64,000 nt of DNA from Winogradskyella psychrotolerans (GCF_018860545.1 NZ_JAHKPN010000002.1:248001-312000); one strand, 5' to 3'; counted from the first letter of the stretch, positions 8,548 through 18,580 are shown. The notes: generated from the letters alone by a model not told the origin. Translations and numbers: made by a program.

Positions 8548-8932
8548 ATCATTACTAAGCTATTTGGTATCCTTTGGGATATTATTTTTAATTATTCATT
8601 TTTCGCAAGCCTACCTTATTCGTCAGTCTGAAACTACTATTAGATTTAATTTGTGGGACACCAATGTTTTTTTTGCTGTAGCCTCATTATTAATATGTGT
8701 CCATTTTCAATTCTTCTCACTTGTTAAAAATTTAGAAACACAGTTGGGTTTTATTTATTTACCCACACTTTTTATCAAAGGTGTTCTGTTTTATTTGGCG
8801 TTTAAAGATTCTGTTTTCAATATTAACGTGTTAAGTATGCCAGAACGATTGAGCCTTTTAATTCCATTACTCTTATTCTTAGGACTAGAAGTTTATTTTA
8901 TCGTTAAAATTCTATCAAAAATCGACAAATAA
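8540..8932 (+). CDS. Small membrane protein in the AtpI position (DUF6168-like)
   Basis: A 130-residue protein with four hydrophobic segments, about 4-24, 44-62, 72-88 and 104-124, overlapping the AtpZ gene by 8 bp. In flavobacteria a protein of this shape (DUF6168 in my recollection) regularly stands between AtpZ and the a subunit, where AtpI sits in other bacteria. A role in F0 assembly is inferred from position only. Confidence 0.75.
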   Translation: MIKSLLSYLVSFGILFLIIHFSQAYLIRQSETTIRFNLWDTNVFFAVASLLICVHFQFFSLVKNLETQLGFIYLPTLFIKGVLFYLAFKDSVFNINVLSMPERLSLLIPLLLFLGLEVYFIVKILSKIDK

Positions 8933-8952
8933 ATAATAGCTATAAAAACATA

Positions 8953-8981
8953 TTGTTATTTTAATAAATTACGTACTTTTG
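8953..8981 (+). promoter_or_regulatory. Promoter of the atpB operon (TTG-N18-TACTTTTG)
   Basis: TTG at 8953-8955 and TACTTTTG at 8974-8981 are 18 bp apart, within the spacing described for flavobacterial sigma-A promoters. Transcription would begin near 8987, some 35 bp ahead of atpB. Confidence 0.8.
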
Positions 8982-9020
8982 CACGGAATTTGAGAAGAGT
9001 ATTTTTTAGAGTTTATTACA

Positions 9021-10196
9021 ATGAAGATAGTTCAACGCAGTTTAAAATGTTTAGCAATAGCAATTTTGATGTTTTTACCAACATCTATTTTTGCATTTAA
9101 TGCTGGTGAAGATGGTGGTCAAGTTTCTGGAAAACAGGAAGTAGAAGCCTATATTGTACATCACTTAAAAGACTCACACGATTTTAATTTATTTTCCTAC
9201 ACCGATGATTCTGGTGAACGTCAACATTTTGGTGTTGCTCTACCGGTAATACTTTGGTCTTCAGAAGGATTGGTGACTTTTATGTCTTCTGAGTTTCATC
9301 ATGATGACAATGGGCACGTCATTGTTGAGAAAGACGGCCTAAAATTCACAAAGATCCATTCAAAAATTTACGAATTAGAGAAAGGTGCTACTGCGGTTAG
9401 TTTTGATGCAGATCACCATGCTACCAATGCATCTAAGGTGTTAGATTTTTCAATCACTAAAAGTGTTGTTGGTATCTTATTAATAGGTTTATTAATGTTA
9501 TTCTGGTTTTCTAGATTAGCTAAACAATACAAGAAAAAACAAATTCCTACAGGTTTCGGACGTATTTTAGAACCTTTAGTGTTATATGTGCGTGATGAAA
9601 TTGCGCGTCCAAATATTGGAGAAAAGCACTACCGTAAATTTACAGGCTACCTATTAACCGTATTTTTCTTTATATGGATATTAAACTTAGCAGGTTTAAC
9701 GCCGTTAGGTTTTAATGTTACCGGTCAATTAGCTGTTACAGCATGTTTAGCAATCTTTACACTTATTATTTATACCGTAAGTGGTAACAAAGATTATTGG
9801 ATGCACATCTTATGGATGCCAGGAGTACCAATTTTTGTAAAGCCAATATTAGCGGTAATCGAATTGGTAGGTGCGTTTATCATTAAGCCTTTTTCATTAT
9901 TAGTACGTTTGTTTGCAAATATTTCTGCGGGTCACATTGTATTAATGAGTTTAATTGCTATTATGTTTACACTTAAAGAATCTTTAGGTGTTGTTGGTGC
10001 AACAAGTTTATCGTTTGTATTATCATTTTTCTTGTTACTAATTGAATTATTAGTAGCGTTTTTACAAGCGTATATTTTTACTATGCTTTCCGCTTTATTT
10101 ATTGGTATGGCTGTAGCAGAACACGATCATGAGCATGAAGAGCATGCTCACGAAATTTCTTCAGATGTAGAAGATGTGAGAGGAGATTTTATTTAA
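9021..10196 (+). CDS. atpB: F-type ATP synthase subunit a
   Basis: The F0 proton-channel subunit, 391 residues. The membrane core (from about 145) includes the essential arginine in LLVRLFANISAGH (Arg 296). The long N-terminal extension with a signal peptide (about 1-25) and a His-rich periplasmic stretch is typical of Bacteroidota a subunits and makes the protein well over 100 residues longer than the E. coli one. A His/Glu-rich C-terminal tail (HDHEHEEHAHE) is also present. A strong promoter lies upstream. It heads the block atpB-E-F-H-A-G. Confidence 0.97.
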   Translation: MKIVQRSLKCLAIAILMFLPTSIFAFNAGEDGGQVSGKQEVEAYIVHHLKDSHDFNLFSYTDDSGERQHFGVALPVILWSSEGLVTFMSSEFHHDDNGHVIVEKDGLKFTKIHSKIYELEKGATAVSFDADHHATNASKVLDFSITKSVVGILLIGLLMLFWFSRLAKQYKKKQIPTGFGRILEPLVLYVRDEIARPNIGEKHYRKFTGYLLTVFFFIWILNLAGLTPLGFNVTGQLAVTACLAIFTLIIYTVSGNKDYWMHILWMPGVPIFVKPILAVIELVGAFIIKPFSLLVRLFANISAGHIVLMSLIAIMFTLKESLGVVGATSLSFVLSFFLLLIELLVAFLQAYIFTMLSALFIGMAVAEHDHEHEEHAHEISSDVEDVRGDFI

Positions 10197-10216
10197 CAAG
10201 AATTTTTTTAATTTAA

Positions 10217-10435
<219 letters not shown>

Positions 10436-10533
10436 GAACCGAATCAAAATTACAAAAACACTATCCTGTAACGGTTGGTTGCAGGACGTGTTTTTAAATT
10501 AAAAAAAGAATTAACACCTAATTAGTTAATAGG

Positions 10534-11034
10534 ATGGAAACATTATTAAACGATTTTTCACCAGGATTATTTGTAGTCTCAACAATATTGATGTTGGCGC
10601 TAATAGCATTAATGGTGAAGTTTGCTTGGAAACCAATTTTGACGTCTTTAAATGAAAGAGAAGAAGGTATTCAAGGTGCTTTAGATGCAGCAGAAAAAGC
10701 AAAGCGTGAAATGGCTAATCTTCAGGCTGATAACCAAAAGTTATTGCAAGAAGCAAGATTAGAAAGAGAAACTATGCTTAAAGAAGCACGTGAGCTTAAA
10801 AGTAAGATGATTGCAGATGCTGAAGCACAAGCACAGTCACAAGCGAACAAAATGATTTCTCAAGCACAGGAAGCAATTGAAAGTGAAAAGAAAGCAGCTA
10901 TGGCAGAATTAAAGAGTCATGTTGCAGGTTTATCTTTAGAAATTGCAGAAAAAGTAGTACGTAACGAATTATCTAACAAAGACAAGCAAGTAAAATTGAT
11001 TGAGGATATGTTAGGTGAAGCAACTTTAAACTAA
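10534..11034 (+). CDS. atpF: F-type ATP synthase subunit b
   Basis: The 166-residue peripheral-stalk subunit. One N-terminal membrane helix (about 11-29), then a long charged alpha-helical coiled coil rich in Ala, Glu and Lys with KFAWKPILTSLNERE at the membrane exit, the family hallmark. It joins the a/c membrane sector to delta and alpha. It lies about 100 bp after atpE and 6 bp before atpH. Confidence 0.96.
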   Translation: METLLNDFSPGLFVVSTILMLALIALMVKFAWKPILTSLNEREEGIQGALDAAEKAKREMANLQADNQKLLQEARLERETMLKEARELKSKMIADAEAQAQSQANKMISQAQEAIESEKKAAMAELKSHVAGLSLEIAEKVVRNELSNKDKQVKLIEDMLGEATLN

Positions 11035-11040
11035 TTAGTT

Positions 11041-11577
11041 ATGTTAGGATCAAGAGCAGCCATAAGATATGCTAAAGCAGTTTTAAGTTTAGCAACAGAT
11101 CAAAAATCTGAGGAAGCGGTAAGTGGTGATATGAAATTAATCACAGATACAATCGCCCAGAGTGAAGATTTAAGTCAAATGCTTCAAAGTCCTGTAGTAA
11201 CATCTTCAGATAAGAAGGCTGTATTGTTAGCTGTATTCAAGGATACAAACGTTGCCACTACTAATTTAATAGATACGTTAATCGCAAATAAGAGATTACC
11301 ATTATTAAATGATGTGGCATCAAGTTATATTTATTTATACGATGAGCAAAGAGGGAGCCAAGTAGCCACGGTTACAACGGCAATTCCTTTAACTGATGCG
11401 TTAAAAAGCAAAGTTTTAGCTAAAGTTAAAGAGCTGACAGGTAAAGATGCAGAATTAAAAAATATTATTGATGAAAGCATTTTAGGTGGTTTCATATTAA
11501 GAGTCGGGGATATTCAGTATAATGCTAGTATTTCAAACAAACTGAATACATTAAAAAAAGAATTTACATTAAATTAA
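11041..11577 (+). CDS. atpH: F-type ATP synthase subunit delta
   Basis: The 178-residue stator subunit that fixes the b dimer to F1. It begins with the typical SRAAIRYAKAVLSLA helix and ends with the conserved beta-strand region ILGGFILRVGDIQYNASI. Length is normal. It follows atpF by 6 bp. A short AACTAAA-type direct repeat fills the 59 bp before atpA. Confidence 0.96.
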   Translation: MLGSRAAIRYAKAVLSLATDQKSEEAVSGDMKLITDTIAQSEDLSQMLQSPVVTSSDKKAVLLAVFKDTNVATTNLIDTLIANKRLPLLNDVASSYIYLYDEQRGSQVATVTTAIPLTDALKSKVLAKVKELTGKDAELKNIIDESILGGFILRVGDIQYNASISNKLNTLKKEFTLN

Positions 11578-11636
11578 TAAGTTATACGTCGGTAGCTTTC
11601 TAAAAACTAACGACTAAAAACTAAAGACTAAATAAG

Positions 11637-13217
11637 ATGGCAGAAGTAAATCCAGCTGAAATATCAGCAATCTTAAAACAACAACTTTCAGGTTTTGAAG
11701 CAGGTGCTTCATTAGATGAAGTGGGAACAGTATTAACTGTAGGTGATGGTATTGTACGTGCTTACGGATTAGCTAACACACAATATGGTGAATTAGTTGA
11801 ATTTGAAGGTGGTGCAGAAGGTATCGTACTTAACCTTGAAGAAGATAACGTAGGTATTGTACTTTTAGGAACTTCAATAGGAATTAAAGAAGGTTCTACA
11901 GTAAAACGTACAGGACGTATCGCCTCTGTAAAAGTAGGAGAAGGTATTGTTGGTCGTGTTGTTGATACGTTAGGTAATCCAATTGATGGTAAAGGACCAA
12001 TTGTTGGGGACACTTACGAGATGCCATTAGAGCGTAAAGCACCAGGGGTTATTTATAGAGAGCCTGTAACAGAACCATTACAAACAGGAATTAAAGCGAT
12101 TGATGCTATGATTCCAGTGGGTAGAGGACAACGTGAGTTGGTTATTGGTGACCGTCAAACAGGTAAAACGGCTGTTTGTATTGATGCTATTTTAAATCAA
12201 AAAGAATTTTACGATGCAGGTGAGCCTGTATATTGTATATATGTTGCTGTAGGTCAAAAGGCTTCAACAGTAGCTTTAATTGCTAAAACTTTAGAAGAAA
12301 AAGGAGCTTTAGCATATACGACTATCGTAGCGGCGAACGCATCAGATCCTGCAGCAATGCAAGTATGGGCACCAATGACAGGAGCTTCTATTGGTGAGTA
12401 TTTTAGAGATACAGGTAGACCAGCGTTAATTGTATTTGATGATTTATCAAAACAAGCTGTTGCCTACCGTGAGGTATCTTTATTATTAAGACGTCCACCG
12501 GGACGTGAAGCTTATCCTGGTGATGTATTTTATTTACACTCAAGATTATTAGAGCGTTCTGCAAAAATCATTAATAATGATGAGATTGCTAGAGAAATGA
12601 ATGACCTTCCAGAGGTGTTGAAACCAATGGTAAAAGGTGGTGGTTCTTTAACAGCTTTACCAATTATTGAAACGCAAGCAGGTGACGTTTCAGCATATAT
12701 CCCAACTAACGTAATTTCAATTACAGATGGTCAGATTTTCTTAGATGGTGATTTATTTAACTCTGGTGTTCGTCCAGCAATTAACGTAGGTATTTCTGTA
12801 TCTCGTGTTGGTGGTAACGCGCAGATTAAATCTATGAAAAAAGTATCTGGTACATTAAAATTAGATCAAGCACAGTATCGTGAATTAGAAGCGTTTGCTA
12901 AGTTTGGTTCAGATTTAGATGCTGTAACTTTAAACGTAATTAATAAAGGTAAGCGTAACGTTGAAATTTTAAAACAAGCGCAGAACGATCCGTTTAAAGT
13001 AGAAGATCAGGTAGCAATCATTTATGCGGGTTCTAAGAACTTATTAAAAGATGTTCCTGTTGAGAAAGTAAAAGAATTTGAACGTGATTACATTGAGTTC
13101 TTAAATGCAAAGCATAGAGATACTCTAGATTTACTTAAAGCTGGTAAATTAACTGATGAGGTTATTGATACATTAACAAGTGTAGCAAAAGATCTTTCAG
13201 GAAAGTATAATTCATAA
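11637..13217 (+). CDS. atpA: F-type ATP synthase subunit alpha
   Basis: The 526-residue non-catalytic nucleotide-binding subunit of F1. It has the P-loop GDRQTGKTA (171-179), the alpha signature region [33 protein letters not shown] in the middle (given here by its ends ALIVFDDL and GREAYPG), and the arginine finger in [11 protein letters not shown]. Length and order are normal. A strong stem-loop (13227-13269) separates it from atpG. Confidence 0.98.
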   Translation: MAEVNPAEISAILKQQLSGFEAGASLDEVGTVLTVGDGIVRAYGLANTQYGELVEFEGGAEGIVLNLEEDNVGIVLLGTSIGIKEGSTVKRTGRIASVKVGEGIVGRVVDTLGNPIDGKGPIVGDTYEMPLERKAPGVIYREPVTEPLQTGIKAIDAMIPVGRGQRELVIGDRQTGKTAVCIDAILNQKEFYDAGEPVYCIYVAVGQKASTVALIAKTLEEKGALAYTTIVAANASDPAAMQVWAPMTGASIGEYFRDTGRPALIVFDDLSKQAVAYREVSLLLRRPPGREAYPGDVFYLHSRLLERSAKIINNDEIAREMNDLPEVLKPMVKGGGSLTALPIIETQAGDVSAYIPTNVISITDGQIFLDGDLFNSGVRPAINVGISVSRVGGNAQIKSMKKVSGTLKLDQAQYRELEAFAKFGSDLDAVTLNVINKGKRNVEILKQAQNDPFKVEDQVAIIYAGSKNLLKDVPVEKVKEFERDYIEFLNAKHRDTLDLLKAGKLTDEVIDTLTSVAKDLSGKYNS

Positions 13218-13226
13218 AGTTATAAG

Positions 13227-13269
13227 TTTAGAGTTATGAGTTAAAATTTAGCTTACTCATAACTCTAAA
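13227..13269. repeat. Long stem-loop between atpA and atpG
   Basis: A perfect inverted repeat with 15-bp arms, TTTAGAGTTATGAGT and ACTCATAACTCTAAA, and a 13-base loop. No T-tract follows, so a processing or mRNA-stability role, or a relic of a mobile palindrome, is likelier than termination. Confidence 0.7.
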
Positions 13270-13329
13270 TTTAAATTATTAAGCTAATGTCACTCAGCGC
13301 TTAGGCAAAGAGTCTTTATCATATAAAGA

Positions 13330-14190
13330 ATGGCGAATTTAAAGGAAATTAGAAACAGAATATCATCAGTGTCTTCAACGATGCAGATTACTAGTGCCAT
13401 GAAAATGGTATCTGCTGCTAAGTTAAAGAAGGCTCAAGATGCTATTACAGCAATGCGTCCTTATTCTAATAAGTTAACGGAATTGCTTCAGAGTTTAAGT
13501 GCAACTTTAGATGCAGATTCTGGAAGTAAGTATGCAGAGCAACGTGAAGTTAAAAATGTACTTATAGTTTCAGTGACTTCTAACAGAGGTTTATGTGGTG
13601 CGTTTAACTCGAACATTATTAAGCAAACAAATAACTTAATCAATAACGTTTACGCTACTAAAAACGTCTCTGTTATTGCTATTGGTAAAAAAGCTAATGA
13701 TGCATTTGCGAAACAAAATAGAGTCATTGCAAACAAAAGTGATATTTATGACGATTTAACCTTTGACAATGTTGCTGAAATAGCTGAAATGCTAATGGAG
13801 AAATTCGTTTCTGGTGAATTTGATAAGATTGAGATTGTTTACAATCACTTTAAGAATGCTGCAACGCAAATTATATTGACAGAGCAATTCTTACCAATTG
13901 TACCTATTGAAAGTGACGATAATGTAACTTTAGATTACGTTTTTGAACCTTCTAAAGTAGAAATAGTTGAAGAGTTAATACCAAAGTCGTTAAAGACACA
14001 ATTATATAAAGGTATTAGAGATTCTTTCGCTTCCGAGCATGGTGCACGTATGACAGCAATGCATAAGGCGACAGATAATGCGACAGAATTAAGAGATCAG
14101 CTTAAATTAACATATAACAAAGCAAGACAAGCAGCTATTACTAACGAAATCCTTGAGATTGTTGGTGGAGCAGAAGCTTTAAATAACTAA
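13330..14190 (+). CDS. atpG: F-type ATP synthase subunit gamma
   Basis: The 286-residue rotor shaft. It has the N-terminal helix MANLKEIRNRISSV, the TSAMKMVSAAKLKKAQ stretch, the conserved SNRGLCGAFN segment and the C-terminal helix ELRDQLKLTYNKARQAAITNEI (conserved core KARQAAIT). It is the last atp gene here: atpD (beta) and atpC (epsilon) are not in this block, as is usual in flavobacteria, where they stand elsewhere. A terminator follows at 14251. Confidence 0.97.
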   Translation: MANLKEIRNRISSVSSTMQITSAMKMVSAAKLKKAQDAITAMRPYSNKLTELLQSLSATLDADSGSKYAEQREVKNVLIVSVTSNRGLCGAFNSNIIKQTNNLINNVYATKNVSVIAIGKKANDAFAKQNRVIANKSDIYDDLTFDNVAEIAEMLMEKFVSGEFDKIEIVYNHFKNAATQIILTEQFLPIVPIESDDNVTLDYVFEPSKVEIVEELIPKSLKTQLYKGIRDSFASEHGARMTAMHKATDNATELRDQLKLTYNKARQAAITNEILEIVGGAEALNN

Positions 14191-14250
14191 CAAAACTGAA
14201 TACACTGCTGTAGAATCTAGCTCGTGTATTGTAGTTCATAAATAGTAAAG

Positions 14251-14277
14251 CCTAACTTTAATGAGTTAGGTTTTTTT
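14251..14277 (+). terminator. Intrinsic terminator of the atp operon
   Basis: Arms CCTAACT and AGTTAGG with a 6-base loop, followed by seven Ts. Confidence 0.85.
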
Positions 14278-14481
14278 ATGCTTTTATATTTCAAAATTTT
14301 TTCAACCTTCCTTTCTTTTAGATGTTCATCATATGATAAACTGGTGAAAATCAGTTTTAAATGCTTACTTTGTAAGTTTTTTCCTTCCATTTACATCATA
14401 TTAACCGATTTATTTGTTTTTTAAAGTGTCTAATTTAGATATTTTTATATATTGCAGTCCCAAACCTTAACCTACTTTATA

Positions 14482-15018
14482 ATGAAACTATTAAGAAAGT
14501 CGGCTTACGCCATTGTTTTTACTATTATTTGTGGTGCAACTAACCTTTGTGATGCCCAGAATAATAAGATTTCAACTACATTTCAAAAACAAGCTCCATT
14601 CGAAGTTAATTCTCCTTCTTTTCAAGAATGGTATGCAGGTATCAAAGTTGGTGGAACCGGAATTAACATATTCCTACCTATCACTGATGTTGCGCAAAAT
14701 GTTGAAATCACCGAAATTTATTTTAGAAACCTAAAAGGTGACCTTATTAAAGTTAATGGGACCTACTCAGCACAGCTTAAGAATAATTCACCGTATTATA
14801 CGTTTAAAAAATCTGAACCTACGGAGGATTATCCTTTTAAGCTAAAGGATACAGAATGTGTGGTAGCTTATACTGAAAATGGGCAATCAAAATATTTTAA
14901 GATTACCAATATTACTGAATTTGCAGGAACATATTATGAAAATGGACCACCTCCAATTTACGTAAAGGAAAATGCAACAGATCTTGTGTCTGTTGAGGAC
15001 CAAGAAGTGGATAATTAG
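14482..15018 (+). CDS. Secreted protein of unknown function
   Basis: A 178-residue protein I do not recognise. I prefer the ATG at 14482, because it places a standard signal peptide (MKLLRKSAYAIVFTIICG, cleavage near CDAQ) at the N-terminus; an in-frame TTG 30 bp upstream is less likely. The mature part is probably all-beta and soluble. It contains EWYAGIKVGGTGINIFLPI and a later FRNLKGDLIKVNG segment, with no catalytic motif. It has its own terminator (15042-15069), and lies between atpG and the flippase as a single gene. Confidence 0.75.
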   Translation: MKLLRKSAYAIVFTIICGATNLCDAQNNKISTTFQKQAPFEVNSPSFQEWYAGIKVGGTGINIFLPITDVAQNVEITEIYFRNLKGDLIKVNGTYSAQLKNNSPYYTFKKSEPTEDYPFKLKDTECVVAYTENGQSKYFKITNITEFAGTYYENGPPPIYVKENATDLVSVEDQEVDN

Positions 15019-15041
15019 TAATTAAAATACGTTATATATTC

Positions 15042-15069
15042 AGCCTTGCCTAAAAAGCAAGGCTTTTTT
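15042..15069 (+). terminator. Intrinsic terminator
   Basis: Arms AGCCTTGC and GCAAGGCT with a 7-base loop; the T-tract of six overlaps the end of the stem. Confidence 0.88.
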
Positions 15070-15111
15070 ATTTCTTTATTTCAACCAAGTCGATGGTTCA
15101 TTAATATTTAA

Positions 15112-15119
15112 TACTTTTG
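15112..15119 (+). promoter_or_regulatory. Bacteroidota -7 element TACTTTTG ahead of the flippase gene
   Basis: An exact TAnnTTTG match 21 bp before the TTG start codon of the flippase gene. The -33 region is weak (TGGTTC near 15094). Confidence 0.6.
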
Positions 15120-15140
15120 AAGTCTATAATTTAAGCAAGA

Positions 15141-16601
15141 TTGAGCGGATTCAAATCACTTTTTAAACAAACATTTATTTACGGCTTAGCGACTGTGCTA
15201 CCTAGAATGTTGAGTTTTATTTTAGTGCCACTTTATACGGATCCAGCAGTGCTTTCTGTGGAAGAATATGGTCGTGTATCATTCATATTTGCATATTTTG
15301 TATTGTTTAATGTTGTTTTGGCGTATGGTATGGAAACCGCATTCTTTAGGTTTTTTAATAAAGAAGAAAGTCAAGAGAACGTTACCAGCACATCTGCAAT
15401 TTCATTAATAGTTAGTTCAATCGCATTATTAGGAATTGCTTTTCTATGTAGACATCAAATTTCAAGTCTCATCAATATAGAACTTCAGTATCTCAATTTA
15501 GTTTTTATCATTTTACTATTAGATGCTTTGGTAATTATTCCTTTTGCGTGGTTACGAGCTACGGCAAAACCAATGCGTTATGCCGTAATTAAAATATTAA
15601 ATGTAGCTGTGAATTTAGGGCTCAATGTCTTTCTGTTATTATATTTAAAGGATTTAGCTGATGGTAATTCCGTTTTTAACGCGATCTATAAACCAGATTT
15701 TGAAATTAATTACATCTTCATCTCTAATGTCATTGCAAGCGGATTAACACTGCTTCTATTACTGCCATTTTACACCCAAATTACATTTAAGTTCAATACA
15801 GTTCTATGGAAAAAAATGATGCGTTATGCCATGCCTGTGCTTGTTGCTGGAATTGCCTATTCGGTCAACGAAACTTTTGATCGTATTTTATTAGAAAAAT
15901 TATTACCAGCAGATATTGCTGACGAACAAGTTGGTATGTATTCTGCTTGTTATAAGCTAGCCTTATTTATGACGTTATTCGCTACAGCTTTTCGTTTAGG
16001 TATAGAGCCGTACTTTTTTAGCCATTCTAAAACAGATAATCCGCAAAAGAATTATGCGAGAATTTTAGAATATTTTGTAGCCTTTGGTGCTGTTATATTT
16101 TTAGCTGTCGTAGTATTTGCAGATGTTTTAAAACCTTTTATTATCCGGAGTGAAGCCTATTATGAAGCCATGTGGATTGTGCCTTTTATACTTCTAGCTA
16201 ATTTTTGTTTAGGTATATATCATAACCTTTCAGTTTGGTATAAAATAACAGATCGGACTAAGTTTGGAGCTTATATCTCAATATTCGGTGCTATTACAAC
16301 TTTAGTATTAAATTATGTGTTAATTCCTAAGATTGGTTTTAAAGGGTCGGCGATTGCAACACTTTCAGCCTATTTAATAATGATGTTATTGTCCTTTTAT
16401 TACGGAAAAAAATACTATCCTATTCCTTATAATCTTAAAAAGATAGTCTTGTATTTTGGGCTTTCAACAATGTTTTCAATGTTGTACTTCTATGTTTTTA
16501 GAGGAAATTATGTTATTGGAATTGGTGCATTAATCGTATTTTTAACCCTTGTTTTTCAACTTGAAAAAAAGGAATTAAAACAATTATTAAAACGAAACTA
16601 A
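15141..16601 (+). CDS. Lipopolysaccharide/polysaccharide flippase (Wzx/MATE-like)
   Basis: A 486-residue polytopic inner-membrane protein with about 12-14 hydrophobic segments, beginning FKQTFIYGLATVLPRMLSF, the pattern of the polysaccharide biosynthesis/oligosaccharide flippase family. Such proteins move lipid-linked sugars or precursors across the inner membrane. The start is TTG at 15141, which fits the promoter spacing. The dUTPase gene follows after 32 bp. The actual substrate is unknown; a nucleotidyltransferase further down suggests surface-polysaccharide work. Confidence 0.88.
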   Translation: MSGFKSLFKQTFIYGLATVLPRMLSFILVPLYTDPAVLSVEEYGRVSFIFAYFVLFNVVLAYGMETAFFRFFNKEESQENVTSTSAISLIVSSIALLGIAFLCRHQISSLINIELQYLNLVFIILLLDALVIIPFAWLRATAKPMRYAVIKILNVAVNLGLNVFLLLYLKDLADGNSVFNAIYKPDFEINYIFISNVIASGLTLLLLLPFYTQITFKFNTVLWKKMMRYAMPVLVAGIAYSVNETFDRILLEKLLPADIADEQVGMYSACYKLALFMTLFATAFRLGIEPYFFSHSKTDNPQKNYARILEYFVAFGAVIFLAVVVFADVLKPFIIRSEAYYEAMWIVPFILLANFCLGIYHNLSVWYKITDRTKFGAYISIFGAITTLVLNYVLIPKIGFKGSAIATLSAYLIMMLLSFYYGKKYYPIPYNLKKIVLYFGLSTMFSMLYFYVFRGNYVIGIGALIVFLTLVFQLEKKELKQLLKRN

Positions 16602-16633
16602 CTTGTCATTTATACAGCGAACACATTTAATTC

Positions 16634-17068
16634 ATGAAAATTAAAATAATAAACAAATCCAATCACGCTTTACCACATTATGAAACTATCGCATCAGCTG
16701 GTATGGATTTACGCGCTAACTTATCGGAATCTAGAATTTTAAAACCGTTAGAACGTAGTATTGTTGGTACTGGTTTATATATGGAATTACCGGTTGGAAT
16801 TGAAGCACAAGTCAGACCAAGAAGTGGATTAGCCGCAAAAAAAGGAATTACCGTACTAAATGCACCAGGAACTATAGATGCTGATTATAGAGGAGAAATA
16901 GGTGTGATTTTAGTTAATCTTTCAAATGAAGATTTTGAAATTAACAATGGTGAACGTATTGCGCAACTAGTCATCGCCAAGCACGAGCGTGCCGAATGGG
17001 TAGACGTTATAGAATTATCTGATACCGATAGAGGAGAAGGTGGTTTTGGAAGCACGGGAGTCTCGTAG
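16634..17068 (+). CDS. dut: Deoxyuridine 5'-triphosphate nucleotidohydrolase (dUTPase)
   Basis: Hydrolyses dUTP to dUMP and pyrophosphate, keeping uracil out of DNA. The 144-residue protein shows all five motifs of the trimeric family: [17 protein letters not shown], the uracil-binding hairpin [22 protein letters not shown], and the C-terminal GEGGFGSTG arm. It is probably co-transcribed with the flippase gene. Confidence 0.98.
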   Translation: MKIKIINKSNHALPHYETIASAGMDLRANLSESRILKPLERSIVGTGLYMELPVGIEAQVRPRSGLAAKKGITVLNAPGTIDADYRGEIGVILVNLSNEDFEINNGERIAQLVIAKHERAEWVDVIELSDTDRGEGGFGSTGVS

Positions 17069-17074
17069 GAATTT

Positions 17075-17101
17075 CCTGCAAGGTTTTAAAAACCCTGTAG
17101 G
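17075..17101. repeat. Palindromic intergenic repeat, CCTGCAAGG family, copy 3
   Basis: Arms CCTGCAAGGTTTT and AAAACCCTGTAGG (one G-T pair, one mismatch) just after the dut stop. The left arm is identical to the copy at 1158 for 12 bp, and GTAGGTATTA continues after the right arm in near-identical form at both sites, which marks common descent rather than chance. Confidence 0.75.
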
Positions 17102-17169
17102 TATTATTCGATTTTAGATTAAGTTATTTAATCGTAACCAAAAGCATAAATAAATTTTAACAGAATAGA

Positions 17170-17187
17170 TTTCCGTTTTCACGGAAA
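17170..17187. repeat. Small hairpin in the leader of the nucleotidyltransferase gene
   Basis: Arms TTTCCGT and ACGGAAA around TTTC, 18 bp before the start codon. It may be a relic of an intergenic palindrome of the kind seen at 33624 and 50569, or a leader structure. Confidence 0.4.
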
Positions 17188-17205
17188 CGAAAAACAAATT
17201 TTTCG

Positions 17206-18225
17206 ATGAAAATAATAGTACCAATGGCAGGTCGAGGATCGCGCCTTAGACCACATAGTTTAACTGTACCAAAACCTTTAATTCCTGTTGCAGGTCAACC
17301 AATAGTACATCGTTTAGTAAAGGATATCGCCAAAGTGTTAAAGCAACCGATTGAAGAAATTGCTTTTGTTTTAGGTGATCCAGCATTTTTTGGAGAAGAT
17401 GTTGTAGAAAGTTTAACAGAACTTGCGGAAGGCTTAGGAGCAAAAGCGTCGATTTACAGACAAGATCAGCCTTTGGGAACAGGGCACGCGATTATGAGTG
17501 CAGAACCATCGCTTTCTGGACCTGCTGTAATTGCTTATGCAGATACATTGATTAGAGCTGAATTCGATTTAGATCCAACAGCGGATAGTGTGATTTGGAC
17601 AAAATGTGTTGCCAATCCCGAAGCCTATGGTGTTGTAAAATTAAATACTGATCAAAACATAGTAGAATTAGTTGAAAAACCGGAAACCTTTGTAAGTGAT
17701 CAAGCTGTTATAGGCATTTACTACTTTAAAGATGTTGCCGTTTTAAAAGAGAAATTACAAGAAGTTTTAGACGAAAACGTTATGAATGGTGGAGAATATC
17801 AAATCAATGATGGTATTAAACGCATGATGGCAGACGGAAAAATCTTTAAAACTGGAACCGTTGACGAGTGGATGGATTGTGGAAACAAAACCGTGACTTT
17901 AGAAACGAATGCTAAAATGTTAGGCTTCCTAACGGCAGATAAAGAAGAGCAATTAATTGACGACTCTGTTGTTTTAGAAAATTCAAAAGTGATTGAGCCG
18001 TGTTATATCGGAAAAGGAACAGTTTTGAAAAACACCACTGTTGGACCTAATGTTTCTATCGGAAAGGGTTGTGTATTAGAAAATTCAACCGTTAAAAATA
18101 GCTTAATACAAAACCAAACCATCATTAAAAACGCTAATTTAGACGAAGCTATGATTGGTAATCATGTAAAGTATAATGGTGAGTTTACTAAGATTAGTAT
18201 TGGTGATTATACAACAATGGAATAG
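17206..18225 (+). CDS. Sugar-phosphate nucleotidyltransferase with left-handed beta-helix tail
   Basis: A 339-residue NDP-sugar pyrophosphorylase. The N-terminal domain has the nucleotide-binding loop MAGRGSRLRPHSLTVPKPL (residues about 7-25), the sugar/metal motifs QPLGTGHA and YADTL, and VEKPE. The C-terminal part carries hexapeptide-like repeats (VLENSKVIEPCYIGKG, VSIGKGCVLENS), but it is shorter than GlmU and has no obvious acetyltransferase active site. It makes an activated sugar for envelope polysaccharides; the exact sugar cannot be read from sequence. It opens the run of genes to 21952. Confidence 0.9.
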   Translation: MKIIVPMAGRGSRLRPHSLTVPKPLIPVAGQPIVHRLVKDIAKVLKQPIEEIAFVLGDPAFFGEDVVESLTELAEGLGAKASIYRQDQPLGTGHAIMSAEPSLSGPAVIAYADTLIRAEFDLDPTADSVIWTKCVANPEAYGVVKLNTDQNIVELVEKPETFVSDQAVIGIYYFKDVAVLKEKLQEVLDENVMNGGEYQINDGIKRMMADGKIFKTGTVDEWMDCGNKTVTLETNAKMLGFLTADKEEQLIDDSVVLENSKVIEPCYIGKGTVLKNTTVGPNVSIGKGCVLENSTVKNSLIQNQTIIKNANLDEAMIGNHVKYNGEFTKISIGDYTTME

Positions 18226-18265
18226 TTATTGACATCGCTAATCACAGTATTTAAATTAAGAAATT

Positions 18266-18580
18266 ATGTACGTTGTATTGTATTCAATTGTCATAAAACC
18301 TGAGCAAGAAGACCAATTTATAGGAGCTTGGAAAGGGTTAACAACATTGATTTACAAATACGAAGGAAGTTTAGGATCGCGATTACATAAAAAAGATACG
18401 CTAAACTTTTTTGCTTATGCGCAATGGCCAGATAAAAATACGTTTGATAATGCTGGTGGAAATTTGCCAGAAGAAGCCAACGAGCTTAGGGACATTATGA
18501 AGGCATCTTGCGAAAAGTTTGAAGTGTTAGAAAAGTTTGAAATGATTGAAGACCTGTTAAAGCAACACCAAAGTGAATAA
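18266..18580 (+). CDS. Antibiotic biosynthesis monooxygenase (ABM)-fold protein
   Basis: A 104-residue single-domain protein with a dimeric alpha/beta-barrel (ABM) pattern: an initial strand VVLYSIVIKPEQEDQFIGAW, central GSLGSRLHKKD, and FFAYAQWPDKNTF. Members range from heme or quinol oxygenases to non-enzymatic proteins, so no reaction can be assigned. Its 3' end overlaps the next gene's GTG by 8 bp, placing it in the envelope operon. Confidence 0.75.
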   Translation: MYVVLYSIVIKPEQEDQFIGAWKGLTTLIYKYEGSLGSRLHKKDTLNFFAYAQWPDKNTFDNAGGNLPEEANELRDIMKASCEKFEVLEKFEMIEDLLKQHQSE

